This document shows, in pieces, positions 11,766 to 23,387 of a stretch of DNA of 64,000 nt. Made by a program: the position numbers and the translations under genes. The notes under the pieces are model-generated. The model did no database searches and was not told the DNA's origin. It saw only the letters and a list, made by a program, of their open reading frames with translations. Where the stretch lies: contig NGZR01000006.1 of assembly GCA_002197995.1 (NCBI GenBank), positions 2,903,001-2,967,000 of the forward strand. Direction: 5' to 3'. Source of the stretch: Gaeumannomyces sp. JS-464 (Eukaryota; Ascomycota; Sordariomycetes; Magnaporthales; Magnaporthaceae). Each line of letters opens with the position of its first letter. Within the stretch, counting starts at the first letter, position 1.

Positions 11766-13668
11766 ATGGCCTCATACTTCTCGTCCCCGGCGTCGTTCCG
11801 GGTGAACAACATGGGCGAACTGGCGCCGCAGCTGATGGCCCAGTCGCCCTTCCACGTCTTCAAAAAGCAGCAGAAGCCGCACGATGCCCACCCAGACCTC
11901 CCGCACCTCGCCTTTCTGGTGTTCGGCGCTGTCATGGAGGTTGTCTGCGTCAGCCTGCCGGGCTACATCATCGCCCGCCTCGGCCACTTCGACGCCGACA
12001 AACAAAAGTTCCTCGCCAACCTCAACGTTATGCTCTTCACCCCCTGCCTGATCTTTACCAAGCTGGCCTCGCAGCTCAACGCCGACAAGCTTTCGGACCT
12101 TGCCATCATCCCCGTCATTTTCGTCATCCAGACCCTCGTCTCCTACCTTATCTCGCTCGCCGTGACGAGGTGCTTCGGTTTTGGCAAGCGCGCCTCCAAC
12201 TTTGTGACCGCCATGGGGGTACGTCACTCGGACCACCAGCGCCTTCTCCCCGTGTCTCCGTACGACTTGTACGAAACATGCTAACGGCTCTGTCCTCCTC
12301 TAGGTCTTCGGCAACTCGAACTCGCTGCCCATCTCGCTCGTCATCTCGCTTTCACAGACCATCAAGGGTCTCCACTGGGATAGGATTAAGGGGGACAACG
12401 ACGATGAGGTGGCGGCGCGTGGAATCCTGTATCTGCTCGTCTTCCAGCAGCTTGGCCAGATGGTTCGCTGGAGCTGGGGCTACCACGTCCTCCTCGCGCC
12501 CAAGGACAAGTACGACGAATACAACGACGAGCAAATCGAGGAGGGCCGGCAGCGAGATGCCAATGGTCATGGCGAGACACGGGCTCTGCTTGCTGACAGC
12601 ATCGAGGGTGTCGATCCGCGCGGCTTCGACTCGGACGAAGACGACGAGGGCACCGTACGCTCCGACTCGGAGGGTTACGAGCCCGCCGGCCGTACACCCG
12701 TTGCCACCGCCAACCACTCGCGTGCCTCGCCGGCCGACTCGGAGGACGAGGGCGAAGGCTCTGGCCTGGAGAACGGAAACCGCGGCCGCCCCTCCAGCGC
12801 GCCCAACGGAGCCAAGGCCGGCAAGCACTCGCGCTACTCCAAGCCGGCAAACCCTGCAGGTCTCGCACCGCCCCTGCAGCAGCAGTACGACAGGCTTCCT
12901 GACGCCGGCGAGCACATGCTCTCGTTCCCGCGCATCCGTAACAGCGATGAGCCGGAGCCACCGACCGGCGTCAAGGGCCTGCGGGCACGGGCAGGTCAGC
13001 TCAAGCAGCGCAGCCTGGACGCGGCCTCGAGCTTCTCACGCCGCCAGTTCGCGCGCCTCCCAGCATCGATACAGCGTGGATGCGGGCTGGTCTCGCGCGC
13101 CGCTTGCAAGGTGTACGGGTTCCTGTGGGAATTCATGAACCCACCGCTGTGGGCGATGCTGATCGCCATGGTGGTTGCGTCGGTGCCGGACCTACAGCGC
13201 CTCTTCTTCCAGGAGGGATCCTTCATCCGCAACAGCGTAACGAGTGCCGTGTCGTCGAGCGCCGGCGTGGCTGTGCCTCTGATCCTGGTGGTGCTTGGCG
13301 CCAACCTGGCACGCAACACGCAAAACCACGACGTCCTGGACCCGGAGGAAAAGGCCATCGGGACGCGGCTGCTGGTGGCGTCGCTGATCTGCCGCATGCT
13401 GCTGCCGACGCTGGTCATGGCGCCCATCCTGGCCTTCTTTGCCAAATATGTGCCCATAAGTATCCTCGACGACCCCATATTCGTCATTGTGTGCTTCCTG
13501 CTCACGGGCGCCCCGTCGGCACTGCAGCTGGCCCAGATTTGCCAGATCAACAACGTGTACGAGGGCGTCATGGGCAAAATTCTATTCCAGAGCTACGTCA
13601 TCTGGATCTTGCCCAGCACTCTTGTGCTCGTCATGGCCGCACTTGAAGTTGTTGAGGCGGCCAGGTGA
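11766..13668 (+). CDS. Auxin-efflux-carrier family (PIN-like, Ecm3-type) membrane transporter
   Basis: Two exons, 11766-12218 and 12304-13668; the donor is GTACGT and the acceptor CTCTAG. The product is 605 residues. About five N-terminal membrane spans start near residue 45 (LAFLVFGAVMEVV), with the family's NVMLFTPCLIFTKLAS segment. After the exon junction comes FGNSNSLPISLV, the conserved GNxxxLP motif. A long acidic, Ser-rich cytosolic loop of about 200 residues precedes a second bundle of about five spans. Fungal members sit in the ER or plasma membrane, and the S. cerevisiae homologue Ecm3 affects cell-wall integrity. The transported substrate is not known. The stop codon overlaps a GTGAGT string, so a further 3' intron is possible but not needed. 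Confidence 0.88.
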
Positions 13669-15834
13669 GTCGGCGGGGTCCGTTGAGTGGCAAGGCTGTG
13701 TGTAACTGTCTCCTTTCTTTTGTTAACATGTGGATGAATATCCTTTTCCCTTGCCTGTCTTTTTTGTTTTCTGTCCGGAGCGAAACACATTGTTCTGTAT
13801 TTAACTTAGCTGTCCATAGCCTGCGTCTTTGCAACGGCCGAGACGAGATCGTTGTCCGCGCATGGCAAGGGCTGGAGAGAGGGCAGTATCAAGATTGGTA
13901 AGCCTGGAGTCTGGAACCCTTTTTTGCTTCCGCTTTTTCTTTCTTTCTTTTTATTTTATTTTATTTTTTATTTTATTTTTTATAAACCCATCCTATCGTT
14001 TTCTGGTAGGGGAAGCATGTCCGTTCGGGTTGGGACAAGATTTAGGCATCACACAGGGTGTGTTTATGTTTTGGCCTCGGGGCCGACTTGTTATAGATAT
14101 CCGGCGGTGAAGCATGCCGGCCAGCGGAGAAGTGAAAAGGCCATGGGCAAAATTGCGTGGTGAGAAACAGCGAATATATATGGCTGTCGCAGCCCAAATT
14201 TCCTGTCAGCCGCCCGGCCCGCAGATACGACCTCGTGATTATCGGCGCCTATATGCAGGCGACTGGCACCATCCTCGTTCGGGGTTCCCCGTGGACACGA
14301 TGCCCCCTCCTTGATCGACGTGCCGCAGACGCTACAGGCGCAGGCGACCACCTCCCGCACAAAGAGAAACAGGTTTCAGGCAGCTTGAGATTCTCCCAGC
14401 AGACTTGATGGCCGGTGCGGTCCGGAATCACAGATGTTAAGACACCCGTAGGGACCGGCTAAGACAGGCGTTGCCAGTCGAGGTGGCAGGCATTGTGCAT
14501 CCACGAGACTCCGCACTCGCACAGCTCGCCAACCCCCGCATTCTCACTTCTTAGTCCCCACGGGGACCATGTCGTTACCTGGAATACTGGCACACATGAC
14601 AATACAGCGGCGGGTCAATACTCGAACCGCCACTGCGGGTCCGAATCGCCGGTCCGGTTGTCGAGTGTCCGATGGCCTTGCTCTCGCGGCGACACTCTCC
14701 CTGTGCGTGTTTCTCGCGCCTTGACACCCACCACAAGGCGGCGCGCACCGCCACGTTGGCGGCCAGCTAAGTCGAGGGCGAGCGAGTGGCCGACGACTTA
14801 CCGCGGCCCGGTCCCGGACGCACCAGGAACAGCTAAAAGGTGTACAGGGGCAGGCTCATGGTGTGGAAGCCGAGGCTGTGCCGGCTAGCTCTTTTAGGTC
14901 GCGAAGGGGCCTCGGGCACGTTTTGACGTGCGAGGGCGCTCGAGCGAGCGAATCTGGAAAAGGCCATAGCCGATCAAGTAAATGGGCAGTCCGGTTAGGT
15001 GCTCGTCACCAGCCAAAGGATGCAGCGATTTGCCTGCTATGGACGCTCTCTGTTCTGGTTCTCTGTGCAAGGGACTTGCGCATGTTCTAGTCGTCCAACA
15101 ACCGCTCGATGCTCGTGTTGCCGGTTTACGTTTTACCTATAAATCAGCGCTCGGACCCAGACGGCGCGTACCGACACGGCAAGCAGCGAAATGCACCATT
15201 GGGACGGCCCAGGAACGACGGGAGATACAAAATGCCGACGGCCGGAAGCATATTGCGGAGGAGCGCCTGTTTGTTTGCGTCGCCAGAGTTCCTCTTCGTA
15301 TCCCTGCAGCTCGGACGGCGGCGTTTCGGGGGAAGCCCCGTTCAGCTGGGCGACCATCCTTTTTGTCATGACTGGAAAATGCTGCCGCCACGATAGGCTT
15401 TATTCTCTGTGTTTTGGCGAAGATGCAGACTAGCAGGCTTACACAGCCCTGATAGCGGGCGCGCAGGATGGAGCCTTTGCTTTTTTGTAAGGCCTTCTCG
15501 TCCTTTTCAGTGTCGAATATCACACGCCATGGCTCTGGGCATCCCTCCCCGGTGGACCTGGACAAGATGACCCAGCTCACTACCGGATGTCGCCATGGCT
15601 CGTCGACATGACGAGCCCGGGGTCTCCACTTGGCGACAACGAATTAACCCACGCGACGATAACGGAGGGGGTAGAAGCAATGCTTTCAGGAGAGGAATAC
15701 TGACGTAGGATCCCTGTCCAGCCATTTCGGCAAACCAGAGAAATAGCATCATGGCAAAGACTGTCAAATGCAGAGCAATAAAAACTTGGGCTCGTATTGC
15801 AGGGGAAAGGACATGTTCTACAACTAAAAGCATC
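13669..15834. other. Intergenic region, no supported gene
   Basis: Downstream of the transporter the plus strand has T/A-rich pentamer-like tracts (13940-13985). The rest holds overlapping short frames with no family motif. It separates two convergent genes, the transporter (plus) and the dioxygenase (minus), and is longer than needed for two 3' UTRs. A rapidly evolving or multi-exon gene cannot be excluded. Confidence 0.4.
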
Positions 15835-17128
15835 CTATTCGGCATCCAGCGAACATCGCGGAGGGTTGTTGTTGACCTGGATCCCGCCTCGCTTCTTCTC
15901 GCCACTGTCTGGAAACGGCAAAACCCAACCTCCCTCGCTCTCGGGGGTCGCTAGCCACAGTCGCAAAAGGTGGCGCCTCGGGGTCGGAGGAGGGTAGTCT
16001 ATCAAAAGTGTCAGGTCGATCTGGGTTTCTATGCCAGACGCGCACAGAACCAAAAAAAAAAAAAAAAAAAAAAAAACTCACCCTTGTATGCCGTCCTGGC
16101 GTGGAGGATGTGGACATTGCTCAGGAACTGGATGTCGCCGACCTCAAGCACCATGTGCAGTGCCAGCCGCTGGCACGTCTCTTCGAGAATGGCGATAGCG
16201 CGCTGCTGCTCCTCGCTCAAAGGCGGGATGAGCCCCTTGTCGGAAAAACGGGCTAGGCTGCGGACGTAGTACGGGTCGAACTTGCAGAACACGCGGCGCC
16301 TCCCGCCGGGCTCGACGTAGAAGACGGGCTGGCGCGTCCACTCGTCCTGGCCCTGACTGGCCTCGCCCTTGCGGTCAAAGTACCAACGGGCTTCGTCAGG
16401 AGCTCGGCCACGTCCGGGCGGTTTTGCTGGAGGTCGTTCCAGACGGCGTGGCTGCTGACCAGGTCGCTCTCGCCGCCCTCGGCGGCGCGGTGGACGCACA
16501 GGAGCCCGACGAGGTCGCCGTCGTCGGCATGGAAGAACTGGGGGGCCGTGGTGCGGTAGATGCGCACGCGGTGGATCTGCGTCGCGTCGTCGCCCACGTC
16601 CTTGACGTGGCCCAGCACGTGGCCGCGCCTGTTCTGCGACACAAAGTAGCCCAGGTGCGTGCCCAGGCCCATGTAGCCCACGGCCGTCTTGTGCGGGCCC
16701 CAGGCGCCCGCGGGGAAGCCCTTGAGGAGCACGAAGCCCTTGCCGTCGAGCAGGTCGGCGCGCAGGGTGGCGAGGACCTTGCCGAGGTGGGGGAGGGGGA
16801 AGTTAGACTTGCTGATGCCCGTCAGGTCCGTCCCGCTGGCGATGAAGGCGTCAGCCGCGGCGCCCAGCTCTGTAATCTCGAGCTCGGTTAGGCGGTGTGT
16901 CCAGGCGGCCGGGTCGGCCTCGAAGCGCTCCTTGCGCCAGACCGTGGGGCCGGCGATCTCCTTGGGGAACCCGTCGTACGGCTCCAGGAGGCCGTAGATT
17001 GGGTTGTGCTGGCCCGACGTGCGGATGCCGTCTGGGAAGATGGACCGGTCTGCCTCGTCGTTTCGTGCGGGCTTGGCTGGCACTGCCGCGGCCGGCTCGG
17101 GCTCTGAGACGAGGATTCCAGGGGCCAT
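15835..17128 (-). CDS. TauD/TfdA-family Fe(II)/2-oxoglutarate dioxygenase, one frameshift
   Basis: Exons 17128-16082 and 15998-15835, with GTGAGT and ATAG borders; the donor is followed at once by a long T run. The expected product is about 403 residues, usual for the fungal family. The iron site HxD appears in FFHADDGDL, and the distal His plus 2-oxoglutarate-binding Arg in VHILHARTAY. The C-terminus has the RRHLLRLWLA and GGIQV signatures. At 16385-16386 the frame shifts: a TTT needed for the conserved WYFDRKGE segment reads TT. Everything on both sides is conserved, so the gene has either a recent mutation or a base-calling error. The family oxidises taurine-like sulfonates, sulfate esters or other acids; the substrate here is unknown. 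No signal peptide; probably cytosolic. Confidence 0.85.
16052..16076 (+). repeat. A25 homopolymer inside the dioxygenase intron
   Basis: Twenty-five consecutive A on the plus strand, which is T25 on the coding strand. The run begins within the GTGAGT donor sequence of the dioxygenase intron, as its last T, so length changes fall next to the splice site. Homopolymers of this length are prone to miscounting. Confidence 0.9.
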
Positions 17129-17827
17129 TTTGGGTTTTGAGCTTTGGGGTAACGTGTATCTCTCGGTCTCTCTCTATCCCTTGCAGTCCTCAGAGTTTAG
17201 GCTGGTGGGCAAGTGGTAGATATGTAAACACGCCAGCTCGCACAACGGCCGAGTTCGGAAGCTAGACAATGTCGCCCTCAAGAAGTCTCAATCCAGGAGG
17301 CCAGGCCGGTCACCCGAGTGCCTGGTTGTCGCAGAGCACCGCGCTGCGACGCTCCCCGAGGTCACATCCTAGATAACAAACGGCACTCCTTTCTTGGAAC
17401 TAATAGGCCGGGTTGGGCCAAGGGCGGCAGCTCCGTCGCACGAGGGCCTAGACAGGTCAGCAGAAGGGTCGGCGGTGGAAGCTGATTGCGTGATTTCTTC
17501 GAAGCTGATTGCGCGAGAGCTCGAGCGACCAATTCAGGGGAGGGCCTGCACTGATAGGGAACGTCACGAGCCCGCACCCCGCAGCTTTGCGGCTGAAGAC
17601 CAACGCAGCCGGTGTGTGCCTGAGATGCACAAGGGCGATGTCGGGAGATACAAAGGCCCATTTGTTACGTAGGTGTTATCCGATTCTCCGTTGCGCCGGC
17701 CATGTGTGCGTCAAGCGACGCAGACCCGAATGAAGAGCCCACGCAGGCATACAATAGTGCCGCCCTTGATCTTGCCCATTATTCCCGCCGCCTTCCTTTG
17801 CGCCCCCCGTCCTTAACCACTAGCAGC
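17129..17827. other. Intergenic region
   Basis: Upstream of the dioxygenase (minus) and downstream of the DUF1275 gene (minus). It presumably holds the dioxygenase promoter. I see no repeat, RNA gene or convincing frame. Confidence 0.4.
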
Positions 17828-18719
17828 CTACTCCTCCGAAGCCGGGTCAGAGGGCCAAATAAACCAGGTGACGACAATAAATGTCTTGAGCACGGCAGCG
17901 GTCCACAGGGCGCCGGCGATGCCAAGGCTGCTGTGGGCCATGAGCCCGCCGCAGAAGGCGCCAAAGAGCAGCAGCAGCGGGGCGGCGGCGCGGCGGTTGC
18001 GCTCGGCGTTGCGCAGGCCAAACAGGTCCGGGTCGCTGAAGAGGTCGCAGTAGATGGAGGTCAGCACGACCGAGGTCAGGGCGTTGTACTTGAGGGCGCG
18101 GCTGGTGACGGCCTGGCCGCACGACTGGAAGGCGATCAGGGCAATGGGCACCAGCACGTTCCAGGTGATGTCGTGGGCGCCGGCGGTGGGGCCGAAGGTC
18201 AGGACCACGGCAGCGGCGGTGCACAGGGCGGCCTGGACGGCGAACGAGGCCACCAGGACCCAGCGCTTCTTGGGGCCGAAGGCGCGGTGGAAGCGGCTGA
18301 AGAAGAATGAGCCGATGCAGAAGAAGCCGAGCGAGGTGAGCGACTTGATCCAGCGCGTCGACTCGGACGGGGCGGCGAGCCCGAGGCCGATGTAGACGGT
18401 GTTGCCTGGGAGGGTGTTAGTTCTCGAGTGTGTGGCAGAGAAGGGCTCTGTATCATCAACCATTCACCCGTCTGCATCGACACAAAAGACCCCCAGATGG
18501 AGATGGACGAGCTGTCCAGCAGGCCGGTGATGATTAGCAGAACAGCAGCACAAGGTCGGCCCAGTCGCGCTGGACATCGACCGTCAGCCTCTTGCGGATC
18601 GACTTTTTGATGCTGGTGTTGGTGTTGCCGTTGCGCAGCAGCGACTGCTCCTCGTCGTCGACGAACGAGCCGGGCAGCCTGGCGCGAGCGGTGGTGCCGT
18701 ATCCCGTTGTTGAGCTCAT
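17828..18719 (-). CDS. DUF1275 (YoaK-like) integral membrane protein, one frameshift
   Basis: Exons 18719-18468 and 18405-17828, with GTGAAT and CCAG borders; about 276 residues once continuous. A polar N-terminus of about 50 residues is followed by six hydrophobic segments. Family signatures are GLLDSSSISIWGSFVSMQTGN across the junction, then NTVYIGLGLA, and later SRALKYNALTSVVLTSIYCDL. Near 18535 one base is missing, so the frame hits TAA directly after DLVLLFC; the next frame continues the expected ITGLLD. The role of DUF1275 proteins is not established. The neighbouring dioxygenase is on the same strand but 0.7 kb away. Confidence 0.82.
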
Positions 18720-19801
18720 GTCTATGCTGGGATGGTATAACTGGGACGTCGAAGGGTAAAGCCAGGGAACCAGCCAGGGAGCCTCACAGGACGGGCGGCG
18801 ATGAGAAAAATGGCCTGATCTCTGCAGGGAGGGCGAGATGAAGGGCGGCAGAACAGAAGGGGAGGGGCCAATTGAAGAGCCTGCCAGAGAACCGCATCAG
18901 ACCGGGCCTGCTTTGGTCGTCGCAGACGCGATTTTTGGACCTCGAGCTCTGCCAGGGGAGCTTCTCTTTGGAGTGGGTCGCCGAGGTTACGCAGCTGGAC
19001 CAAAGCCAAATTCACACTGTCGCATATTTCTCTTCAGCCACTTCCGCACCCCCCGCGACGCCAATTCTTTCCCAGAGAATGCGTTTCTGAACATGGCGTT
19101 TTCTGCCGACATGGGCTGCCACACCATTCTAACCCAACCCTGTCCCTGGCGATGCAACAGCTGCCCAAAACCGCGCAGCGATTGGTGCCCTGCCCTCGAG
19201 CCCCAAAGCACTGCGCCAGAATGCTTGGCCCCCGGCATCTGGCATCTCTCGGCCTTCTCTCGGGCGAAACCCGCCAAACCAGGCCGAGAAGGGCCCCAGA
19301 ACCAAGCCGACGTCACAGCTCGCCTTCCCCTCTTGGCTGCCGGCCCTGGCAGTGGAAATGGGGCGGCGACGCAAGCATTCCTCGCAGTCCCAGTCACCAT
19401 GGTTCGACCCATGCGCCCTGGACAGCTCGTCTCCGCCGTGGGCGACGGCACCAGGGGCGCGAGGGGAACTGCTGCTGCCCCCACACGCCGGCTTAGCTCA
19501 TCCCACCCGAGGTCCGCCCTCGCATGGGCGATGACGATATAAGGGAAGTCGGCGCGTCTCCAATTCAGGCACAGGGGAGATCGGTCGCAGCATAAGGAAG
19601 CTCCTGCAGGCCTACAGTAAGCAACCATCTTGCGTCGTTGGCTGGCTTAGGCTCCGAGACAGCAGGAGAATTGAAGCTTGCCATAAGCTCTCCCTGCCCT
19701 CTCTACAGCGTTGCGCAGGCCGTTCGTTGCTTGTTTTTGCCTCCTCCGTCTCTCCCCTAGTTCTCTCTGTCCCTCTCCTGCAAAACCTTCTCCACCCCAA
19801 A
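18720..19801. other. Divergent promoter region of DUF1275 and oxalate decarboxylase
   Basis: The genes on either side point outward, so this kilobase should contain both promoters. A TATAAG element precedes the decarboxylase and a CT-rich leader directly precedes its ATG. Frames of up to 234 codons cross the region on both strands but carry no family motif. Confidence 0.5.
19538..19543 (+). promoter_or_regulatory. Possible TATA element for oxalate decarboxylase
   Basis: A TATAAG hexamer lies 264 bases upstream of the decarboxylase ATG and is followed by C/T-rich leader sequence. This is a motif match only. Confidence 0.35.
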
Positions 19802-21238
19802 ATGCACGTCAGGCAGCTGGTCCTCGGCGCCGCCCTCTCCGGGCTGGTGGCCGCTTCTCCCCACCGCGACAGCCCCCAGCAACGTCTCGCCAAGGGCCTG
19901 GAACTCCCCGACAAGTACTACACCTTCAACAAGAAGTCCGATCCGTCCAGGCAAAAGCCCTACACTCCCGGCCACAGAGACCCGCTCGACCGCTTCGTCG
20001 ACCCCGAGCGCGAGGGCCTTGACCCCCTGCCCTGGCGGAACGGCCAGGGAGCGTCGGTCCTGGGCCCGTGGAACAAAGAGCGCTCCCGCCAGAGCCCAGA
20101 CATGGTGCGGCCGCCCAGCACCGACAGCGGCAACATCGCAAACATGCGCTGGTCGTTTGCCGACTCGCACATCCGCATCGAGGAGGGCGGCTGGACGCGC
20201 CAGACCACGGTGCGCGAGCTCGGCACGTCGACGCAGCTGGCCAGCGTCAACATGCGCCTAGGCCAGGGCGTCATCCGCGAGCTACACTGGCACAAGGAGG
20301 CCGAGTGGGCCTACGTGCTAGACGGCGAGGTGCGCATCACGGGCCTCGACTACGACGGTGGCAACTTTGTCGACGACCTCAAGAAGGGCGACCTGTGGTA
20401 TTTCCCCTCGGGCGTGCCGCACTCGCTGCAGGGCCTGAGCGAGAACGGCACCGAGTTCCTGCTCGTCTTTGACGACGGCCGCTTCTCCGAGGAGTCGACC
20501 TTTGTGCTGACCGACTGGCTGGCCCACACGCCCAAGTCGGTCATCAGCAAGAACTTCAACCTGCGGCCTGAGATCTTCGAGCACCTGCCCAAGCATGAGA
20601 AATACATCTTCAAGGGCTCCGTGCCGGGCCCCATCGACGAGGAGCGCCCGCGCGGTAGCCACGTCAAGAAGAGCAAACACCGGTTCAGCCACAAGATGCT
20701 GGACCAGCAGCCCATCAAGGCCAGCGGCGGCGAGGTGCGCATTACCGACTCCAAGAACTTCCCCATCTCCAAGACCGTCGCGGCGGCGCACGCCATCATC
20801 GAGCCCGGCGCGATCCGAGAGATGCACTGGCACCCCAACGCCGACGAGTGGTCCTTCTTCCTGCGCGGCAAGGCGCGCGTCACCATTTTTGCGTCCGAGG
20901 GCACCGCCCGCACCTTCAACTACATGCCGGGTGACGTCGGCATCGTGCCCGCCAACATGGGCCATTTTGTCGAGAATATTGGCGACGAGCCGCTCGAGAT
21001 GCTCGAGGTGTTTCGCGCCGACGAGTTCCGCGACTTCTCGCTGTTCCAGTGGCTCGGCGACACCCCGCAGCGCCAGGTCGCCGACACGCTCTTCGCCGAC
21101 GACCCCGAGGCCGCCGAGAAGTTCCTCAAGATCATCAACAACCCCAAGCCCGACCCGGTCGTCAAGTCCGACGCCAACCTGTTTGAGGACTACCAGCGCC
21201 GTCCCAAGAGCGAGGCCGAGCAGGCCCCTGAGCTGTGA
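19802..21238 (+). CDS. Secreted bicupin oxalate decarboxylase
   Basis: Uninterrupted 478-residue frame. Residues 1-18 form a signal peptide (basic start, hydrophobic core, LVAAS cleavage region). The frame is open for 25 codons upstream, but only the ATG at 19802 places the signal sequence first. Cupin 1 has the manganese ligands in HWHKEAE (H162, H164, E168) and H207. Cupin 2 has HWHPNADE (H342, H344, E349) and H388. The lid position that is SENS in the bacterial enzyme reads SEES (229-232), keeping the Glu linked to decarboxylase rather than oxidase activity. The reaction is oxalate to formate and CO2, used by fungi to control extracellular oxalate and pH. No frame damage. Confidence 0.93.
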   Translation: MHVRQLVLGAALSGLVAASPHRDSPQQRLAKGLELPDKYYTFNKKSDPSRQKPYTPGHRDPLDRFVDPEREGLDPLPWRNGQGASVLGPWNKERSRQSPDMVRPPSTDSGNIANMRWSFADSHIRIEEGGWTRQTTVRELGTSTQLASVNMRLGQGVIRELHWHKEAEWAYVLDGEVRITGLDYDGGNFVDDLKKGDLWYFPSGVPHSLQGLSENGTEFLLVFDDGRFSEESTFVLTDWLAHTPKSVISKNFNLRPEIFEHLPKHEKYIFKGSVPGPIDEERPRGSHVKKSKHRFSHKMLDQQPIKASGGEVRITDSKNFPISKTVAAAHAIIEPGAIREMHWHPNADEWSFFLRGKARVTIFASEGTARTFNYMPGDVGIVPANMGHFVENIGDEPLEMLEVFRADEFRDFSLFQWLGDTPQRQVADTLFADDPEAAEKFLKIINNPKPDPVVKSDANLFEDYQRRPKSEAEQAPEL

Positions 21239-23354
21239 TAGAGTAATGTTTATGAGTATTGCGAGCACTTTTACGCCAGTACTTGTCATGAGCAAAGCAG
21301 TTTACTGTATTTCCTATGAATGTATCACCAAAGCTAGGCAGATAATTTACGCAGGTGCATTTTGGTGCTTTTGTCCTTGACCTTTTGTCGGTCATGCTGG
21401 GTCCGGCGAGAGCAGCGAGGCAAAAGCCTTGGCGGCCACGGTGCTTTTCCGACAGTCACCGGCCCCGGCAGGTTTCCGAATACACGCTGGCTGTTAGGCC
21501 CACGACTCCACTATGTACACCACAACGGCCCTGGTCGAATGATGGAGCAAGCCAAGCCGGCAGAGAATGCCGCGTGCATTCATTCGAAAGCTTACGAAGA
21601 GGTGTGGGTACGAAGCAACGCTCCTGAGCATGTCGGCCCTTGTTTCCTTAGTCTCATTCTGCCCCGTTTCGAAGCCGCTGTCTTGGCTGCGTGCTATTCT
21701 CCCGAATTCTCCAAAAAGCCTGGGCAGCTTGTGCCGTACGGCCCGGAGGAGCCAAGCATGGGGTACAAGGGTCATACTCGGCCGGCAACTAGCGATTTTT
21801 CCTCCACCACACGTCTCCACTCCCAGCAGACTACACCTACATAGACCAGGCCGAGACGGCGCAAGAGGATGGAAGACGGCCTGCCCATCCTTCCTTGGCG
21901 GGATGATTACGTAGTACAAGACCGTCAGCTACTAGTGGTAGTGTTCAGCTCGGCGCGGTGTCGGGATTCGGGGCTGGGGACCTTGGATCTGCGAGGTTTC
22001 GTTGCCGCGTTGCTTTTGTCGGGGAGGCACCCAAGCAACGGCATCCTGGGTAGCATAAAGTTAAACAAGATTGTACCCACCCATTCATGAAAACATGATA
22101 GATTGAGGTCGGCGTGGTTATTCTTGCTCGTTAATAGCAATACAAGAACGGCAAGTGACATACGGAAAACACTCCCATCAAGGCTCTGCTTATCAGGGAA
22201 GTGGTGGACGAGACGGGGCTGCGTGCGTATCGCCGTCGCACGCCGCCGATGTCAATACGCGACGCCGGACGATCCCCGCCCGGCGGCCGAGTAAAGACCG
22301 AAGCGAAGATAAGCAGGGTCAGCGGCCTGATGAGCGTCTTTGGTTAGGTGGCAGGTCAGATCTCGCCGTAAATAGGCAGTATGTGACTACTGATCACGGC
22401 CAGCAGGTTGGCGTGGTTGCCCGCAAGCGATTGGTGTCTGTTCCTGGCACGGGGGGGAGGGGCCGCACCCAGCCCCTCGTGCGGGGGAACGTGGTGCTTA
22501 AGAGGCTCTGCAGCACTTGGCGCTTGGCTAGGGCCATTGGATCTCGAGCCGCCCGCTGGCCCATGGCGGGCCTGAAAGCCGACGCTGGATTTTCGGAAAC
22601 CCCTGGAAATAACTGTCGGCCCATCGCCGATACTTCGGCGACAACCTGAAAATAGCAGGCGGTGAATTACAGCCCGAGGCCAACGCGAAAAAGGGTTCGT
22701 CCCTAATCTCCGAGGATCTCGCAAGACACATGTGTAAACATACCGGGCCTTCCAAGACCATCCGGGGTTGGGGATTTTCCAGCCGCAGATATAAGGAAAT
22801 GAGGGCATTTTCTGGGCTGGCGAACGTGGGAAATGTTGTACAAAAGGGAGCATGACGCCCTCTGCATATTTGAAACAAAGACAAGAAATATCTGTACCAA
22901 CCCGCAATGTCATTCTCAAAACTGGGATAAGCACGACCACGACGGCTGCGAGTGACATTCCTGCCTCGGAGCGACCCCATCTCGCCACACCTCGTCCCTC
23001 TGCATTCCATCGACAGACTCGAACTTTGTCCAGCGCGCGACCGAGGCCTGGCATGGATGACGCCAAGGCCCGGTCTGCAGGAGGGAGGGCGTGTAGAGAA
23101 GTATAATATACGAGACGTGGATCGGATTAGGAGGCTCGATTTCGCAACCTCTAATTGCCCCATCGACGGCGGAAGCAGCAGGCATCCCCATCAACCCTGC
23201 TTGATGCCATATAGGCGCAAAATGTAAACAAAACCAACACTGCCGGCAGATAACCAGCTGGGCTCGGCCGAGAGGAGCCGTGTCTAGACGAATAGGTAGG
23301 TAATTATAGGGGCGGGTGAAAGTGGGCGCGACGCCCACTGCCAAGTGATCCTAA

Positions 23355-23387
<33 letters not shown>

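Noticed and set aside
9058..13668. Terpenoid biosynthetic gene cluster
   Set aside because: Only one cyclase-like gene; neighbours are a MAPKK and an efflux-carrier family protein, with no prenyltransferase, synthase or oxidase.
20318..21295. Long minus-strand frame opposite the oxalate decarboxylase
   Set aside because: It mirrors GC-rich codon bias of the true gene, has no motif, and the sense strand has catalytic residues and a signal peptide.
22356..23066. 236-codon minus-strand frame in the long intergenic region
   Set aside because: No motif, irregular composition and a competing frame of equal length on the same strand.
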